From Acidimicrobiia bacterium (GTDB lineage Bacteria; Actinomycetota; Acidimicrobiia; Acidimicrobiales; JANYDT01): a stretch of 53,340 nucleotides of DNA. Both the position numbers and the translations under genes were made by a program. Shown in pieces: positions 35,592 through 44,244 of this stretch. Location: contig JANYDT010000234.1 in the NCBI GenBank assembly GCA_025359845.1, forward strand, positions 1 through 53,340. Reading direction: 5' to 3'. The notes under the pieces are model-generated. The model saw only the letters and a program-made list of their open reading frames with translations, ran no database searches and was not told the origin of the DNA. Numbering within the stretch: position 1 is the stretch's first letter; each line of letters begins with the position of its first letter.

Positions 35592-36995
35592 ATGCGGGTG
35601 ATCGATCTGTTAGCCAACTCCACTTCGGTGATCCAGCTTCCCGATGGAACCAAGACCGACGCGCCCGACGTCGCGACGCGCGGCCGCCGTCTCGCGGAGT
35701 GCCTGCGCGCCGAGGGACTAGTGACCGGCGATCGGGTGGCCGTGCAGTTGCCCAACGGGCTCGCGTACTTGGAGGCCATCGCCGGGCTCGCCGCGGCCCG
35801 CCTAGTGCTCGTTTCGGTGAACACGCGCTACAGCGAGGCGGAGGTGGCCGACCTCATACGGCGCAGTGGGGCGCGCCGCGTGATCGACGAATCGGTGCCC
35901 AATCCTCTGGCCGAAGGGTCCGGGATTACCATCGGGCAGGACGACTCGACGGGCGCCGACCCTTACCTCGTGTTCACGACGTCTGGCACGACCAGCAAGC
36001 CGAAGATGGTGCGGCATCGCCAGCGTTCGATCGCGCGACACGGTGTGCTGGCCGCCGAGGGGTTCGGCTACAGCCCCGCCGATGTCGCACTCATCGTCAT
36101 GCCGTTCTGCGGGACGTTCGGGCTCACCAGCCTGATGGCGGCTCTGGCCGCGAACTCGACGATCGTCGTAGCCGATCAGTTCGTCGTCGAGCACACGGCG
36201 GCGCTGATACTCGACTTCGGCGTCACGGTCGTCAACGGCAGCGACGACATGTTTCATCGCCTTGTCGAGCACGGCGCAGATCTGTCGTCGATCCGCCTGG
36301 GCGGCTACGCGCGGTTCAATACGAGTCTGGACGGGATCGTCGCACGGGCCGAGGGGGCCGGTGCCCGGCTCACCGGGCTGTACGGGATGAGCGAGGTGCA
36401 GGCCCTGTTCGCGCTGCGTGATCCGGCTGCGACCGCCGATGCCCGCGCCCTCGCGGGAGGAACCATGGTCGCCTTCGAGTCCGAGTACCGCATCGAAGAC
36501 GGCGAGCTCGAGTTGCGCGGCCCGAGCCTGTTCGACGGCTATCTCCTCGAAGGCGGATCCGACATCGACGAAGAGCTGACGGGGGCACACTTCGACGACG
36601 GCTGGTTTCGCACGGGCGACGCCGCCGAGGCAGACGACGATCGCACGTTCACCTATCACACCCGCATCGGTGACGTCCTGCGGCTGGGCGGCTTCCTCGT
36701 CGCGCCGGCCGAGATCGAGCTGGCATTGATCGCCGTTCCAGGGATCGACGATGCCCAAGTGGTGGCCGTCGATCTGCCGACCGGGGCGCGCCCGGTAGCC
36801 TTCGTGATCGCTCCGCACGGTTTCGATCGCGACGCGGCGATGGATCACTGCCGGACGAAGCTCGCAAAGTACAAGGTGCCCGTCCGCATCATCGCCATCG
36901 ACGAGTTCCCGGTCACACCGAGCGCGAACGGCGACAAGATCCAACGGACCAAGCTGCGCGACCTTGCGACGGCAGCCCTTGGAGCGGATTCGTGA
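35592..36995 (+). CDS. Class I adenylate-forming acyl-CoA ligase
   Basis: A 467-residue AMP-binding enzyme. The P-loop is VFTTSGTTSKPKMV near residues 125-138, LYGMSEVQALFAL covers A5, WFRTGDAAE A7 and TRIGDVLRLGGF A8; the final lysine lies in the ANGDKIQRTKL region. It is short for an acyl-CoA ligase but the key motifs are intact. Likely activates the acid imported by the Liv transporter or a product of the DLH/SDR genes (inference). Start MRVIDLL at 35592 is chosen over an upstream in-frame ATG. Confidence 0.85.
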   Translation: MRVIDLLANSTSVIQLPDGTKTDAPDVATRGRRLAECLRAEGLVTGDRVAVQLPNGLAYLEAIAGLAAARLVLVSVNTRYSEAEVADLIRRSGARRVIDESVPNPLAEGSGITIGQDDSTGADPYLVFTTSGTTSKPKMVRHRQRSIARHGVLAAEGFGYSPADVALIVMPFCGTFGLTSLMAALAANSTIVVADQFVVEHTAALILDFGVTVVNGSDDMFHRLVEHGADLSSIRLGGYARFNTSLDGIVARAEGAGARLTGLYGMSEVQALFALRDPAATADARALAGGTMVAFESEYRIEDGELELRGPSLFDGYLLEGGSDIDEELTGAHFDDGWFRTGDAAEADDDRTFTYHTRIGDVLRLGGFLVAPAEIELALIAVPGIDDAQVVAVDLPTGARPVAFVIAPHGFDRDAAMDHCRTKLAKYKVPVRIIAIDEFPVTPSANGDKIQRTKLRDLATAALGADS

Positions 36996-37142
36996 CGGCG
37001 GGCTCGCGTGCGCGACGGCCACGACGGGGCGTCGTGCGACCATGCGTCGCAGCCCGCCGCGCTGACGCCAAGCCGCGCCCGTTGGCGCGAGCGGGGCGCG
37101 ACGACTAGAACAATTGGCCCGCAGCGACAGGCAAGGAGCGAT

Positions 37143-37994
37143 ATGGCAGGCAGGCTGGATGGCAAGGTGGCGGTGATCACCGGAGCGGCTTCGGGCATCG
37201 GCGCGGCCACGGTGGGGCGATTCGTGGCCGAAGGGGCGAAGGTCATGATGGGTGACCTGCAGGACGAGGTCGGCGAGAAGCGGGCGGCCTTGCTCGGCCC
37301 GGATGTCGCCTATCGGCACTGCAACGTCGCGCGCGAACCTCACGTCGCCGGGCTCATCAATGAGGCGGTGGAGCGGTTCGGCCGCCTTGACATCGTGTAC
37401 AACAACGCCGGCTTCGGTGGCGCCAGCGGCCCGTTCGAAGACACGACGATGGACGAGTACGACCTGACGATGGACGTGCTGCTCAAGAGCGTCTTCCTCG
37501 GCATCAAGCACGCCTCGCCCCACATGAAGGCCCAGCGGTCGGGGTCGATCATCTCGACCGCCTCGGTGTGCGGGCTCGTCCCGGCGATCGGCAGCCATCT
37601 TTACAACGTGGCCAAGGCGGGCGTGGTGATGATGACCAAGACGGCTGCGCTCGAATTGGGCGAATGGGACGTCCGGGTCAACTGCATCTGCCCCGGGTAC
37701 ATCGCCACGCAGCTCACGGCGGGGCGCACGCTCTCCGAGCTTGACGACGATGAAGTCGCCAAGCGCCTGGACACCGCCCGTGAGCGGATGGGCGGCGCGC
37801 AACCCATCACGCGCATGGGCGAAGCAAGCGACATCGCGTCGATGGCGCTTTTCCTCGCCAGCGACGACTCGGCATGGGTGACGGGCACAGCGCAGGTGGT
37901 CGACGGCGGCCTCACGCTGGGCAAGCCGTGGCGGAAACTGGCCAAGATGATCACCGAACACCGTCCCATCCGGATGTACGTCCCCGAGGACTGA
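37143..37994 (+). CDS. SDR family oxidoreductase
   Basis: A 283-residue short-chain dehydrogenase with TGAASGIG near residue 14, YNNAGFGG near 87, and YNVAKAGV (Tyr-x-x-x-Lys) near residue 156. AAGGAG lies about 5 bases before the ATG. Its C-terminus is longer than usual and ends RPIRMYVPED. The 147-base gap upstream is very GC-rich with no gene. Substrate unknown; placed after an acyl-CoA ligase, so a 3-hydroxyacyl or steroid-like alcohol is possible (inference). Confidence 0.92.
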   Translation: MAGRLDGKVAVITGAASGIGAATVGRFVAEGAKVMMGDLQDEVGEKRAALLGPDVAYRHCNVAREPHVAGLINEAVERFGRLDIVYNNAGFGGASGPFEDTTMDEYDLTMDVLLKSVFLGIKHASPHMKAQRSGSIISTASVCGLVPAIGSHLYNVAKAGVVMMTKTAALELGEWDVRVNCICPGYIATQLTAGRTLSELDDDEVAKRLDTARERMGGAQPITRMGEASDIASMALFLASDDSAWVTGTAQVVDGGLTLGKPWRKLAKMITEHRPIRMYVPED

Positions 37995-38060
37995 CCTCGC
38001 CGCTCCGGTGTCAGACGGGCGAGCCGGCCTGCTCCGTCGGATTTTCGGTGCGTGCGAGGA

Positions 38061-39236
38061 TCAGCCCGGGACGGCACTCATCGGGCGTGACCCCACCGGG
38101 ATCTCGGCCGGCGTGAAGGTGTGCGCTTTGGGCAGGACGTGCTCGGCGAACAGACGCATGCTGGCCTCCGCCTTGTCGATCGGCATCGAACCGTACGAGA
38201 AGACCGCCACGAATTCGTCTGCCCCCATCATCGTGTTGATGCGTTCGAGCTTCTCGAGGCATTGGGCCGGGGTGCCCCATACGTTGTTCTGGAGGTAGAT
38301 GTCTGCGGTATCGGTGCCCTCGGGCAAAGCGGCGCGCATTCGCGCCATCTCAGCGTAGTACTCGTACCCCTTCATGCCCTGCAGGTGTTCGCCCAGCAGC
38401 TGGTAGTGGCGTATCGCGCTGTCGCCGTACTCCGGGAGGTAGATGCGGGCTTCGGTTTCGGCCTGGGCTGCATCTTCCGCGCAGTACACCCAGCAGACGA
38501 CCGTCGGGCGCTCCGGTTGCCAACCGTGGTCGTGCACCCTGAGGCGGTTGTACTCGCCCAGCTCCTGGAGGTGGTCCTCCCACAGGCGCTGCGGGATGAA
38601 CAGCGGCTTGCATCCCTCCCGTGCCGCGACGGGCATCGAGGACGGGCTTCCCCACGCGATGTAGAGGTTATCGAGCAGTGAGCTTTCAGGGCGAGGACGA
38701 GGCCGCAGAGACGTGCGGGGAATGTCGTAATACTCGCCGTGGAACTCGAACCATTCATTCGTGAGGGCTTCACGCAGGACATGCAGCGACTCGCTGAAAC
38801 GGTCGCGTGATTCCTCCATCGGCACGCGGTGGCCCTTGTACTCGCGCAAGCCGAGACCCCGGCCCATCCCGACTTTGATCGTGCGCCCGTTCAGCATGTG
38901 ATCGAGGGCGACGAATCCCTCGGCAACGGCAATCGGATCGTGCCAGGGCAGGACCGCAACCATGGTTCCCATGTCGATGCGCTTCGTCCGTCCGGCGAAA
39001 TACGACAGGAACTGCATGGGGTTGTTCACCATCGTGTACGGCGTGAAATGGTGCTCGACAGTCCAAAGCGAATCGAACCCGAGTGGCTCGACGAGATCGC
39101 CGAGGTGGAACTGCTCCTGGTAGATCTGGGCGTCCGAGATTCGTTGCGCGGGCGCGTCGGGGGCGCCCGCCTCGATCGCCTCGAACCGGTCCCAGTCGGT
39201 GTAGTTCTGGGCGAAGAGGGTGACCCCAACCTTCAT
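38061..39236 (-). CDS. LLM-class flavin-dependent oxidoreductase
   Basis: A 391-residue luciferase-like monooxygenase/reductase. MKVGVTLFAQNYTDWDRFEA starts the protein; FDSLWTVEHHFTPYTM near residue 50, GTMVAVLPWHDPIAVAEG and KVGMGRGLGLREYKG follow, matching actinobacterial LLM enzymes annotated near limonene/terpenoid or alkane catabolism. Start taken at the ATG at 39236; the frame is open another 93 codons upstream through a transposase remnant. The flavin (FMN or F420) is not resolved. Confidence 0.88.
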   Translation of the reverse strand: MKVGVTLFAQNYTDWDRFEAIEAGAPDAPAQRISDAQIYQEQFHLGDLVEPLGFDSLWTVEHHFTPYTMVNNPMQFLSYFAGRTKRIDMGTMVAVLPWHDPIAVAEGFVALDHMLNGRTIKVGMGRGLGLREYKGHRVPMEESRDRFSESLHVLREALTNEWFEFHGEYYDIPRTSLRPRPRPESSLLDNLYIAWGSPSSMPVAAREGCKPLFIPQRLWEDHLQELGEYNRLRVHDHGWQPERPTVVCWVYCAEDAAQAETEARIYLPEYGDSAIRHYQLLGEHLQGMKGYEYYAEMARMRAALPEGTDTADIYLQNNVWGTPAQCLEKLERINTMMGADEFVAVFSYGSMPIDKAEASMRLFAEHVLPKAHTFTPAEIPVGSRPMSAVPG

Positions 39237-39401
39237 GACGAACCTCGCTCGTTTGTGGAAGCCGCACTGTACCAGCGGCCTGCTGGAGAGCGCCGGTCGG
39301 CGGGCTCCGGCGCAACGACCACCGTGGAACTCGTAGTCCACGTGCTCCATGTCGAACGAGGCCGTCACTGCGATATCGACACCGTCCGGGTGTTCGTGCC
39401 G

Positions 39402-39515
39402 AGGGGCCCGCAGGCCGTGTCCGAGCACGACACCGGTCGCACCGGCCCGCAACGCGTCGCATTCATTGATCGAGTCGCCACCCGCAAGGACCGAATCCCA
39501 AAAATCTCCACCCAA
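39402..39515 (-). pseudogene. Fragment of an IS1380-like transposase
   Basis: The minus strand reads DFWDSVLAGGDSINECDALR followed by AGATGVVLGHGLRAP, closely resembling the N-terminal region of actinobacterial IS1380-family DDE transposases (V.AGGDSIDD.D.LRAG...VLG..V.AP). The sequence then leaves that family; no inverted repeats or catalytic DDE segment remain. It is an in-frame upstream extension of the LLM gene, so a naive gene call would start too early. Bases 39237-39401 between this and the LLM start show nothing I recognise. Confidence 0.5.
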
Positions 39516-39530
39516 AACGGTGGATTCAGA

Positions 39531-39794
39531 CTAAATGTTGCCGAGGTCGGCGGCGCTATAGCAACGGAAGGCGATGACCGTCGACGTCGCCGCCACGCCG
39601 GGCAAACTCGAAATGCCTTGTGTCACGACCGTGGCAATTTCGTCGTGCGTCGACAATCGAAGCATGGCGATGAAGTCGTGATCACCGGTGACGGAGAAGC
39701 ACTCGTACACCCCTTCGACGTCGGCGATGGCCTGACCGAGGGTGGCCACCGAGGCCGGGCTGACGGCTTTCACGTAGACAAACACGACGATCAT
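39531..39794 (-). CDS. Stand-alone Lrp/AsnC ligand-binding (RAM) domain protein
   Basis: An 87-residue protein consisting only of the RAM domain: MIVVFVYVKAV, ADVEGVYECFSVTGDHDFIA near residue 27, ISSLPGVAATSTVIAF near 64. It lacks the N-terminal helix-turn-helix of full Lrp regulators, so it probably binds an amino acid or acts as an accessory subunit rather than binding DNA directly. It is upstream (same strand) of the LLM gene, separated by a hairpin and the transposase scrap. Confidence 0.85.
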   Translation of the reverse strand: MIVVFVYVKAVSPASVATLGQAIADVEGVYECFSVTGDHDFIAMLRLSTHDEIATVVTQGISSLPGVAATSTVIAFRCYSAADLGNI

Positions 39795-39854
39795 GGTTGC
39801 GACTGTAGTGCTGAAGCTCTGGCCTCGGCCCGTTCCCGTTCCGCGCGAGATCCA

Positions 39855-40777
39855 CTCGGACATCACGTCGACGTTTGCATCGGGCCGATGAAGTCGATGG
39901 GACTCGATTACGAAACCCTCCGACAGGGCAACCCGCATTGGTCATGGTCTCAAGTTCGTTGTGGGGTCAGACCGGTCCATTGTCGGACTTCGCCGGATTC
40001 GGCAACCTGGCGGCGTCGATGACCGGCTTCACCGATCTCACGGGCTGGCCCGATCGTGCGCCGGCTGGCCCCTTCACGGCGTATACCGATTACGTGTCGC
40101 CCCGGTTTCTGGCGCTCGCCGTAGTCGCGGCCATCGATCACGTCCGGCGCACAGGGCAGGGTCAATACATCGACCTCGCGCAGGGGGAGGCCGCCATCCA
40201 CCTTCTGACGCCGGCATTGCTCGACCAGGCGGTCAATGGTCGAACCCTTCACAGCCAGGGCAACGACGATCGGTATTGGGCGCCGCACGGCGTGTACCCC
40301 GTCGGGGCCGCGGACACCGACAGTGGATTGCGATCGCGTGCACCGACGACGACCAATGGCGGCGCCTCGCGGACCTTCTCGGTTGCCGTGATCTCGCCGA
40401 CTTGACGACGGGCTGAGCGACTCGCCCGACACCGCGAACTGGACACGCTCATCATCGCGTGGACGGCCGGCCAAGATGCACTCGCGCTCCAGGATTGGTT
40501 GCAACGCAACGGTGTGTGCGCGCACCAGGTCCAGCGCTCGGCTCAGTGTCTGACCGACCCGCAACTGGCCCATCGCCACCACTTCCGCCACGTGCCCCAT
40601 GCGATTCACGGCGAGGTTCTGATCGAGGGCCCGCATGTCACGTACTCGATGACGCCGCCGTTCCCCGATCGAGGAGGGCCGACGTTGGGGCAAGACACGA
40701 TGTGGGCACTCGAGCAACGGCTCGGCTACGACGAACAACGAATCGTCGCCCTGGTCGTGTCGGACGTCCTGAGCTAG
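39855..40777 (+). pseudogene. Decayed CaiB/BaiF CoA-transferase gene (C-terminal half)
   Basis: Four out-of-register pieces together match the C-terminal part of a CaiB/BaiF CoA-transferase: MKSMGLDYETLRQGNP (before ~39937), then MVSSSLWGQTGPL through APHGVYP in a second frame, then QWIAIACTDDDQW in a third, and RHRELDTLIIAWTAGQDA through the end at 40777 in a fourth. The N-terminal half is missing. The same region of the intact double CaiB protein at 45574-48033 is clearly similar (e.g. GVYP then RWIAIAC). Breaks near 39937, 40300 and 40416. Confidence 0.8.
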
Positions 40778-40810
40778 TACACCATCGCCGGAGAAGGCCA
40801 TGATGGGGCG

Positions 40811-41641
40811 ATGGAGACCTTGACCTATGGCTACGGACTGATCGAAGGCCCCCGAGCCGATCCGGAGGGCAACCTCTATTTCAGCGACGTGCCCAACGGC
40901 GGGGTGTTTTGCCGAAGCGTCGAGGGCGAGATCACCACGGTTGTACCTCGTCGCAAGACCGTGGGTGGAATTGCCTTTCACGCCGATGGCGGGATCGTCA
41001 TCTCGGGTCGAGACATCTGCCATGTCAAGGACGGGGAGAGCCGAATTCTGTTGGTGCGCCCCGAAGGCGTGGGCGGATTCAACGACCTGTTTGCCGACGC
41101 CGTGGGACGGGTCTATACCGGCTCGTTGCGCACCGATCCGTTCGCCTCCGGCGAGCGCGTGCCGGGCGAGGCCTACGTCGTCGACTCCCCCGGAGACGCC
41201 CGTGTGCTTTATGACGATGTGGGCCTGTCGAACGGGATCGGCCTATCTCCGGCCGGCGACCGCCTCTATCACGTCGATTCGGCGCGTCGGCAGATCCTCG
41301 TGCACGACCTCGACCACGACGGGGCGGTGACCGAGCGCCGCGTGTTTGCCGAGCTTCCACGAGGAGAGACGCCCGATGGCCTCGCGGTCGATGAAGAGGG
41401 CGGGGTGTGGGTTGCCGTAGTCGGCCCGGGCCGGGCCCAGCGGTTCACTCCCGACGGCCGCTCCGACACCGCGATCGACGTGCCGGCCAGCTTCGTGACG
41501 AGCCTATGTTTCGGCGGTCCCGACCGCGCCGACGTGTTCATCGTCAGCGCCGACAACACCGATGATCCGGCGCGGTTGGGCACCGTATTTCGCGTGCGAC
41601 CCGGCATCCGCGGCACGGTGGTGCATCCCGTCCGGATCTGA
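40811..41641 (+). CDS. SMP-30/gluconolactonase/LRE family protein
   Basis: A 276-residue six-bladed propeller. LIEGPRADPEGNLYFSDV at residue 9 is the family start, GGFNDLFADAVGRVYTGS near 90 carries the calcium Asn-Asp region, LSNGIGLSPAGDRLYHVDS near 140 the central NGI block, and ETPDGLAVDEEGGVWVAV near 187. Members are lactonases or paraoxonase-like hydrolases. It directly follows the broken CaiB gene. Downstream lies a 60-base palindrome shared with a second site (41689-41748). Confidence 0.9.
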   Translation: METLTYGYGLIEGPRADPEGNLYFSDVPNGGVFCRSVEGEITTVVPRRKTVGGIAFHADGGIVISGRDICHVKDGESRILLVRPEGVGGFNDLFADAVGRVYTGSLRTDPFASGERVPGEAYVVDSPGDARVLYDDVGLSNGIGLSPAGDRLYHVDSARRQILVHDLDHDGAVTERRVFAELPRGETPDGLAVDEEGGVWVAVVGPGRAQRFTPDGRSDTAIDVPASFVTSLCFGGPDRADVFIVSADNTDDPARLGTVFRVRPGIRGTVVHPVRI

Positions 41642-41688
41642 ATGGGTACGGTTCCGCCGCGCTCCGCCCGCCCCGTTCCCGCCCTGCC

Positions 41689-41748
41689 CGCGCCCAAAAT
41701 TGCCACCCAAATCGTCATTCCGGGCTTTGGGTGACAGTTTTGGGCGCG
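41689..41748. repeat. 60-base palindromic element, copy 1
   Basis: The arms CGCGCCCAAAATTGCCACCC... and its near-complement ending GGGTGACAGTTTTGGGCGCG form a 23-bp stem with two mismatches around a 14-base loop with TCATTCCGGG. A second copy at 45405-45464 matches at 56 of 60 positions by eye, in the same orientation. It sits between two convergent gene ends, where it could act as a two-way terminator; REP-like repeat is an alternative. Confidence 0.85.
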
Positions 41749-41772
41749 GCTGCCCGCGCGCCCCGCGCCCTC

Positions 41773-43464
41773 TCAGGGTCCGAACGTGAGGGTGAGCGGC
41801 ACCGTGGCGAGCGATGATCGATCGGGCCGGAAGTCGCCCGCCACCAGCCGGGCCCCCACCACGTAGCGTCCCGGCTTCGTGGCGGTGAACGAGAGTTGCA
41901 CGTTGGTGTCGGTTCCGGAATCGAACGGGATCGCCCCGGCCGTCGCCTTCGGCTTGAGGGAGCACCGCAACGGCGCCCCTGCGGTCGGTGCCGTCGAGCG
42001 GCACGTCCAGTCCGAGCCGTAGTCGTCGGCCCTTCCGTAGGGCGCGAACGTCAGAGCGGCGGGCGCCGTGACGAGCACCTCCATGTCCTTGGTTTGAAAG
42101 ACGGCTGGGCCGATATTGGTCAATCTGATTCCGATATCGGTCTGGTCCTTGCCGTCAGCCTTAGCGACACGGTTGGAAACGATCCGGACCTTGACGGCGA
42201 CGCGGTAGCCAACGGAAGGCGCACACTGAGCGCTCGGGGGAGTGCACCGAAAGGACGCTTCATCGTGGGACCGGCCGACCCACGCCACAATCGCGACCGC
42301 ACCCGCTACGGCGATGATCGAGGCCACGACGACCGGATTGAATGGTCGCCCCGCTCTGGGCCGCGGGGTGGCGGAGCCCGAGGCGCTCGGACTGGCGACG
42401 TTCAAACCCGACGGGCGCGGACCCGAAGTGGTTACGCCCGAGCCAACCGCCGTCACGTGGCCGGCAAGGGGCCCGTCGGCACGGGGCCCGTCAGCCATAG
42501 GCCCGTGGGCACGGGGCCCGTCAGCACGGGGCCCGTCGACGCGGGGCCCGTCAGCACAGGGCTCGTCGACACGGGGCTCGTCGTCAATGGGCTCGTCGGC
42601 GATCGGTAGCTCGGTCACCGCCGCCCTGAGATGGCGCTGGACGGCCTGGAGTTCGCGCCCCAATTCCGACGCCGTCGACTGTCGTGAGGCGGGCACTTTA
42701 GCCATCGCCCGCTCGATCACGGTGGCGAGCGCGTCGGGCACGCCGTCATCACGCAAATCGGGCACCGGTTGGCGGGCGATCCGGACATAGACAGCGACGA
42801 GGCCTTCGCCGGGACGCGGGGCAAAGGCCGGAACGCCGGCCAGCAACGTGTACAAGAGCGAACCCAAGGCGTATATGTCGACCGATGGGGTCGCCTCCGC
42901 TCCATCGAGCTGTTCTGGCGCGCAATGCAGCGCCGAACCAGTCACCTGATTCGCGGAGGTCTCGTAGCCACCGGTCATGCGGGCGATACCGAAGTCGGCC
43001 AGGAGCGGTTCTCCGAATTCCGACAGCAGGACGTTTTCCGGCTTGACGTCGCGATGCACGATTCCCCGTCGGTGGGCGGTCTCGATGGCCCCCGCGAGGC
43101 GCACACCGATGGAAGCGACCGCCAACGGCGCCATCGGTCCGGTGCGCGAGAGGTGCACGGCCAACGATCCCCGCCGGAGGTACGGCATGACGATGAACGG
43201 TCGTCCCGCTTCGGTCACGCCGCTACTCAACACTGCGACGATGCACGGATGACCGGTCAACGAGCCGAGCGCCAGCCCTTCGCGTCGAAACCGTTCGAGC
43301 GCGGCGGCGTCGAGGGTCGCGCTCAGCACCTTGATGGCGACATCGCGATGCAACGACGGCTGACGGCCCCGAAACACAGTTCCGAATCCACCGCGACCGA
43401 TCTCGACCAAGTCTTCGTAGCCTTCGATCGCGGACCCGGCGAACGCCATGTCGTCGCCGCTCAC
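41773..43464 (-). CDS. Transmembrane serine/threonine protein kinase (PknB-like)
   Basis: A 563-residue receptor-type kinase. G-loop GRGGFGTV at residues 23-30, catalytic Lys45, HRDVKPEN at 137-144 and DFG at 157-159 are all intact, so it should be active. A charged repeat linker of nine five-residue units (DGPRA-like) spans about 288-333. A membrane helix follows at about 376-395 and an extracytoplasmic beta-rich domain (~165 residues, with several cysteines) that probably senses something outside. It starts 2 bases after the FHA-LuxR stop, so the two are co-translated. Linker coded by a 15-base minisatellite. Confidence 0.92.
   Translation of the reverse strand: MSGDDMAFAGSAIEGYEDLVEIGRGGFGTVFRGRQPSLHRDVAIKVLSATLDAAALERFRREGLALGSLTGHPCIVAVLSSGVTEAGRPFIVMPYLRRGSLAVHLSRTGPMAPLAVASIGVRLAGAIETAHRRGIVHRDVKPENVLLSEFGEPLLADFGIARMTGGYETSANQVTGSALHCAPEQLDGAEATPSVDIYALGSLLYTLLAGVPAFAPRPGEGLVAVYVRIARQPVPDLRDDGVPDALATVIERAMAKVPASRQSTASELGRELQAVQRHLRAAVTELPIADEPIDDEPRVDEPCADGPRVDGPRADGPRAHGPMADGPRADGPLAGHVTAVGSGVTTSGPRPSGLNVASPSASGSATPRPRAGRPFNPVVVASIIAVAGAVAIVAWVGRSHDEASFRCTPPSAQCAPSVGYRVAVKVRIVSNRVAKADGKDQTDIGIRLTNIGPAVFQTKDMEVLVTAPAALTFAPYGRADDYGSDWTCRSTAPTAGAPLRCSLKPKATAGAIPFDSGTDTNVQLSFTATKPGRYVVGARLVAGDFRPDRSSLATVPLTLTFGP
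42466..42600 (-). repeat. 15-base minisatellite in the kinase linker
   Basis: Nine in-frame copies of a 15-base unit (GGGGCCCGTCGGCAC-like on the plus strand) encode DGPRA/DEPRV-type pentapeptides. The copies diverge by a few bases and cover exactly the juxtamembrane linker. Copy number may vary among strains without breaking the frame. Confidence 0.8.
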
Positions 43465-43466
43465 CG

Positions 43467-44081
43467 TCAGCTCGCGGCGGGCGGTTGCAGGTCTCGCAAC
43501 TTGATCGCGCCCCGCTTCAACGCCTCGTTGGCCAGACGGGCGCGCCGCCGATCGGGTTCGAAAATCTCGAACTTGTCAAAGAGGTGGGCCAGGTGCTGCT
43601 TCACCGCCGCCTCGCTCACGAACAAAGCCGATGCGATCTCTCGGGTCGATGCCGGTTCGCTCACGAGGTCGCCCGAGCGAGTGGGCGCGATCAAAGCGAT
43701 AAGCACGTCGCGCTCCCGCTTCGTCAGCTCGGGCGCGCCACCAACGACGTTGGTCGCGGCCACCGACTCGCCGTGCTCGGGGCGGCGGAACACCAGGCGC
43801 GTGCGGCCCACGAGCAATTCGTCGCCGTCGAGAAGTGGTCGGTCGAGCAGGATGCGGACGCCGTTCACGAAGGTGCCGTTGCGTGAGCTCAGGTCGCGCA
43901 ACGCCCATCCGGTCGGCACCGGCAACAACATGGCGTGCGAGCGAGATACGTCTCCGTCGTCGGCGATCACGACGCCATTGGACGGGTCGCGGCCCACGCC
44001 CCATCCGTCGGCCGCATCGTCGAGGGCCACGACTCGCACACCGCGCTGGGCCCACACCTCGAGGTACGCGGGCTGGGCCAT
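43467..44081 (-). CDS. FHA domain protein with C-terminal LuxR-type HTH
   Basis: A 204-residue protein. An FHA domain at about 25-98 has GVGRDPSNG, SRSHAM and SSRNGTFVNG, the phosphothreonine-binding residues. A LuxR-type helix-turn-helix follows at about 119-178 (LTKRERDVLIALI then SEAAVKQHLAHLFDKF). So it reads a phosphoprotein and binds DNA. The start at 44081 (MAQPAYLEVW) is chosen over a longer frame reaching 44210 whose extra residues look like antisense of the signal region. The kinase gene follows 2 bases after, giving a phospho-signalling pair. Confidence 0.85.
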   Translation of the reverse strand: MAQPAYLEVWAQRGVRVVALDDAADGWGVGRDPSNGVVIADDGDVSRSHAMLLPVPTGWALRDLSSRNGTFVNGVRILLDRPLLDGDELLVGRTRLVFRRPEHGESVAATNVVGGAPELTKRERDVLIALIAPTRSGDLVSEPASTREIASALFVSEAAVKQHLAHLFDKFEIFEPDRRRARLANEALKRGAIKLRDLQPPAAS

Positions 44082-44244
44082 CTCAGCGACACTACCCGCG
44101 GCGGCGGGCCCGTCCCCTTCCCGTTCGGGTAGGCGGACCTTTCTTGGCCGCGACCGGAATCCACCCCTGCGTCGATGGTCTCGGGCGGCCCGATGGCCCA
44201 TGGTGGACACCCAAGCAACATCGTCCTAAGAAGGAGATCCGATC

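Noticed and set aside
35802-37961. A 719-codon open frame on the minus strand
   Set aside because: It is antisense to the acyl-CoA ligase and SDR genes, whose motifs are clear, and its residues show no domain. High-GC coding DNA often leaves long open antisense frames.
42466-42600. Possible CRISPR-like repeats
   Set aside because: The units are contiguous 15-base in-frame repeats without spacers, coding for a kinase linker.
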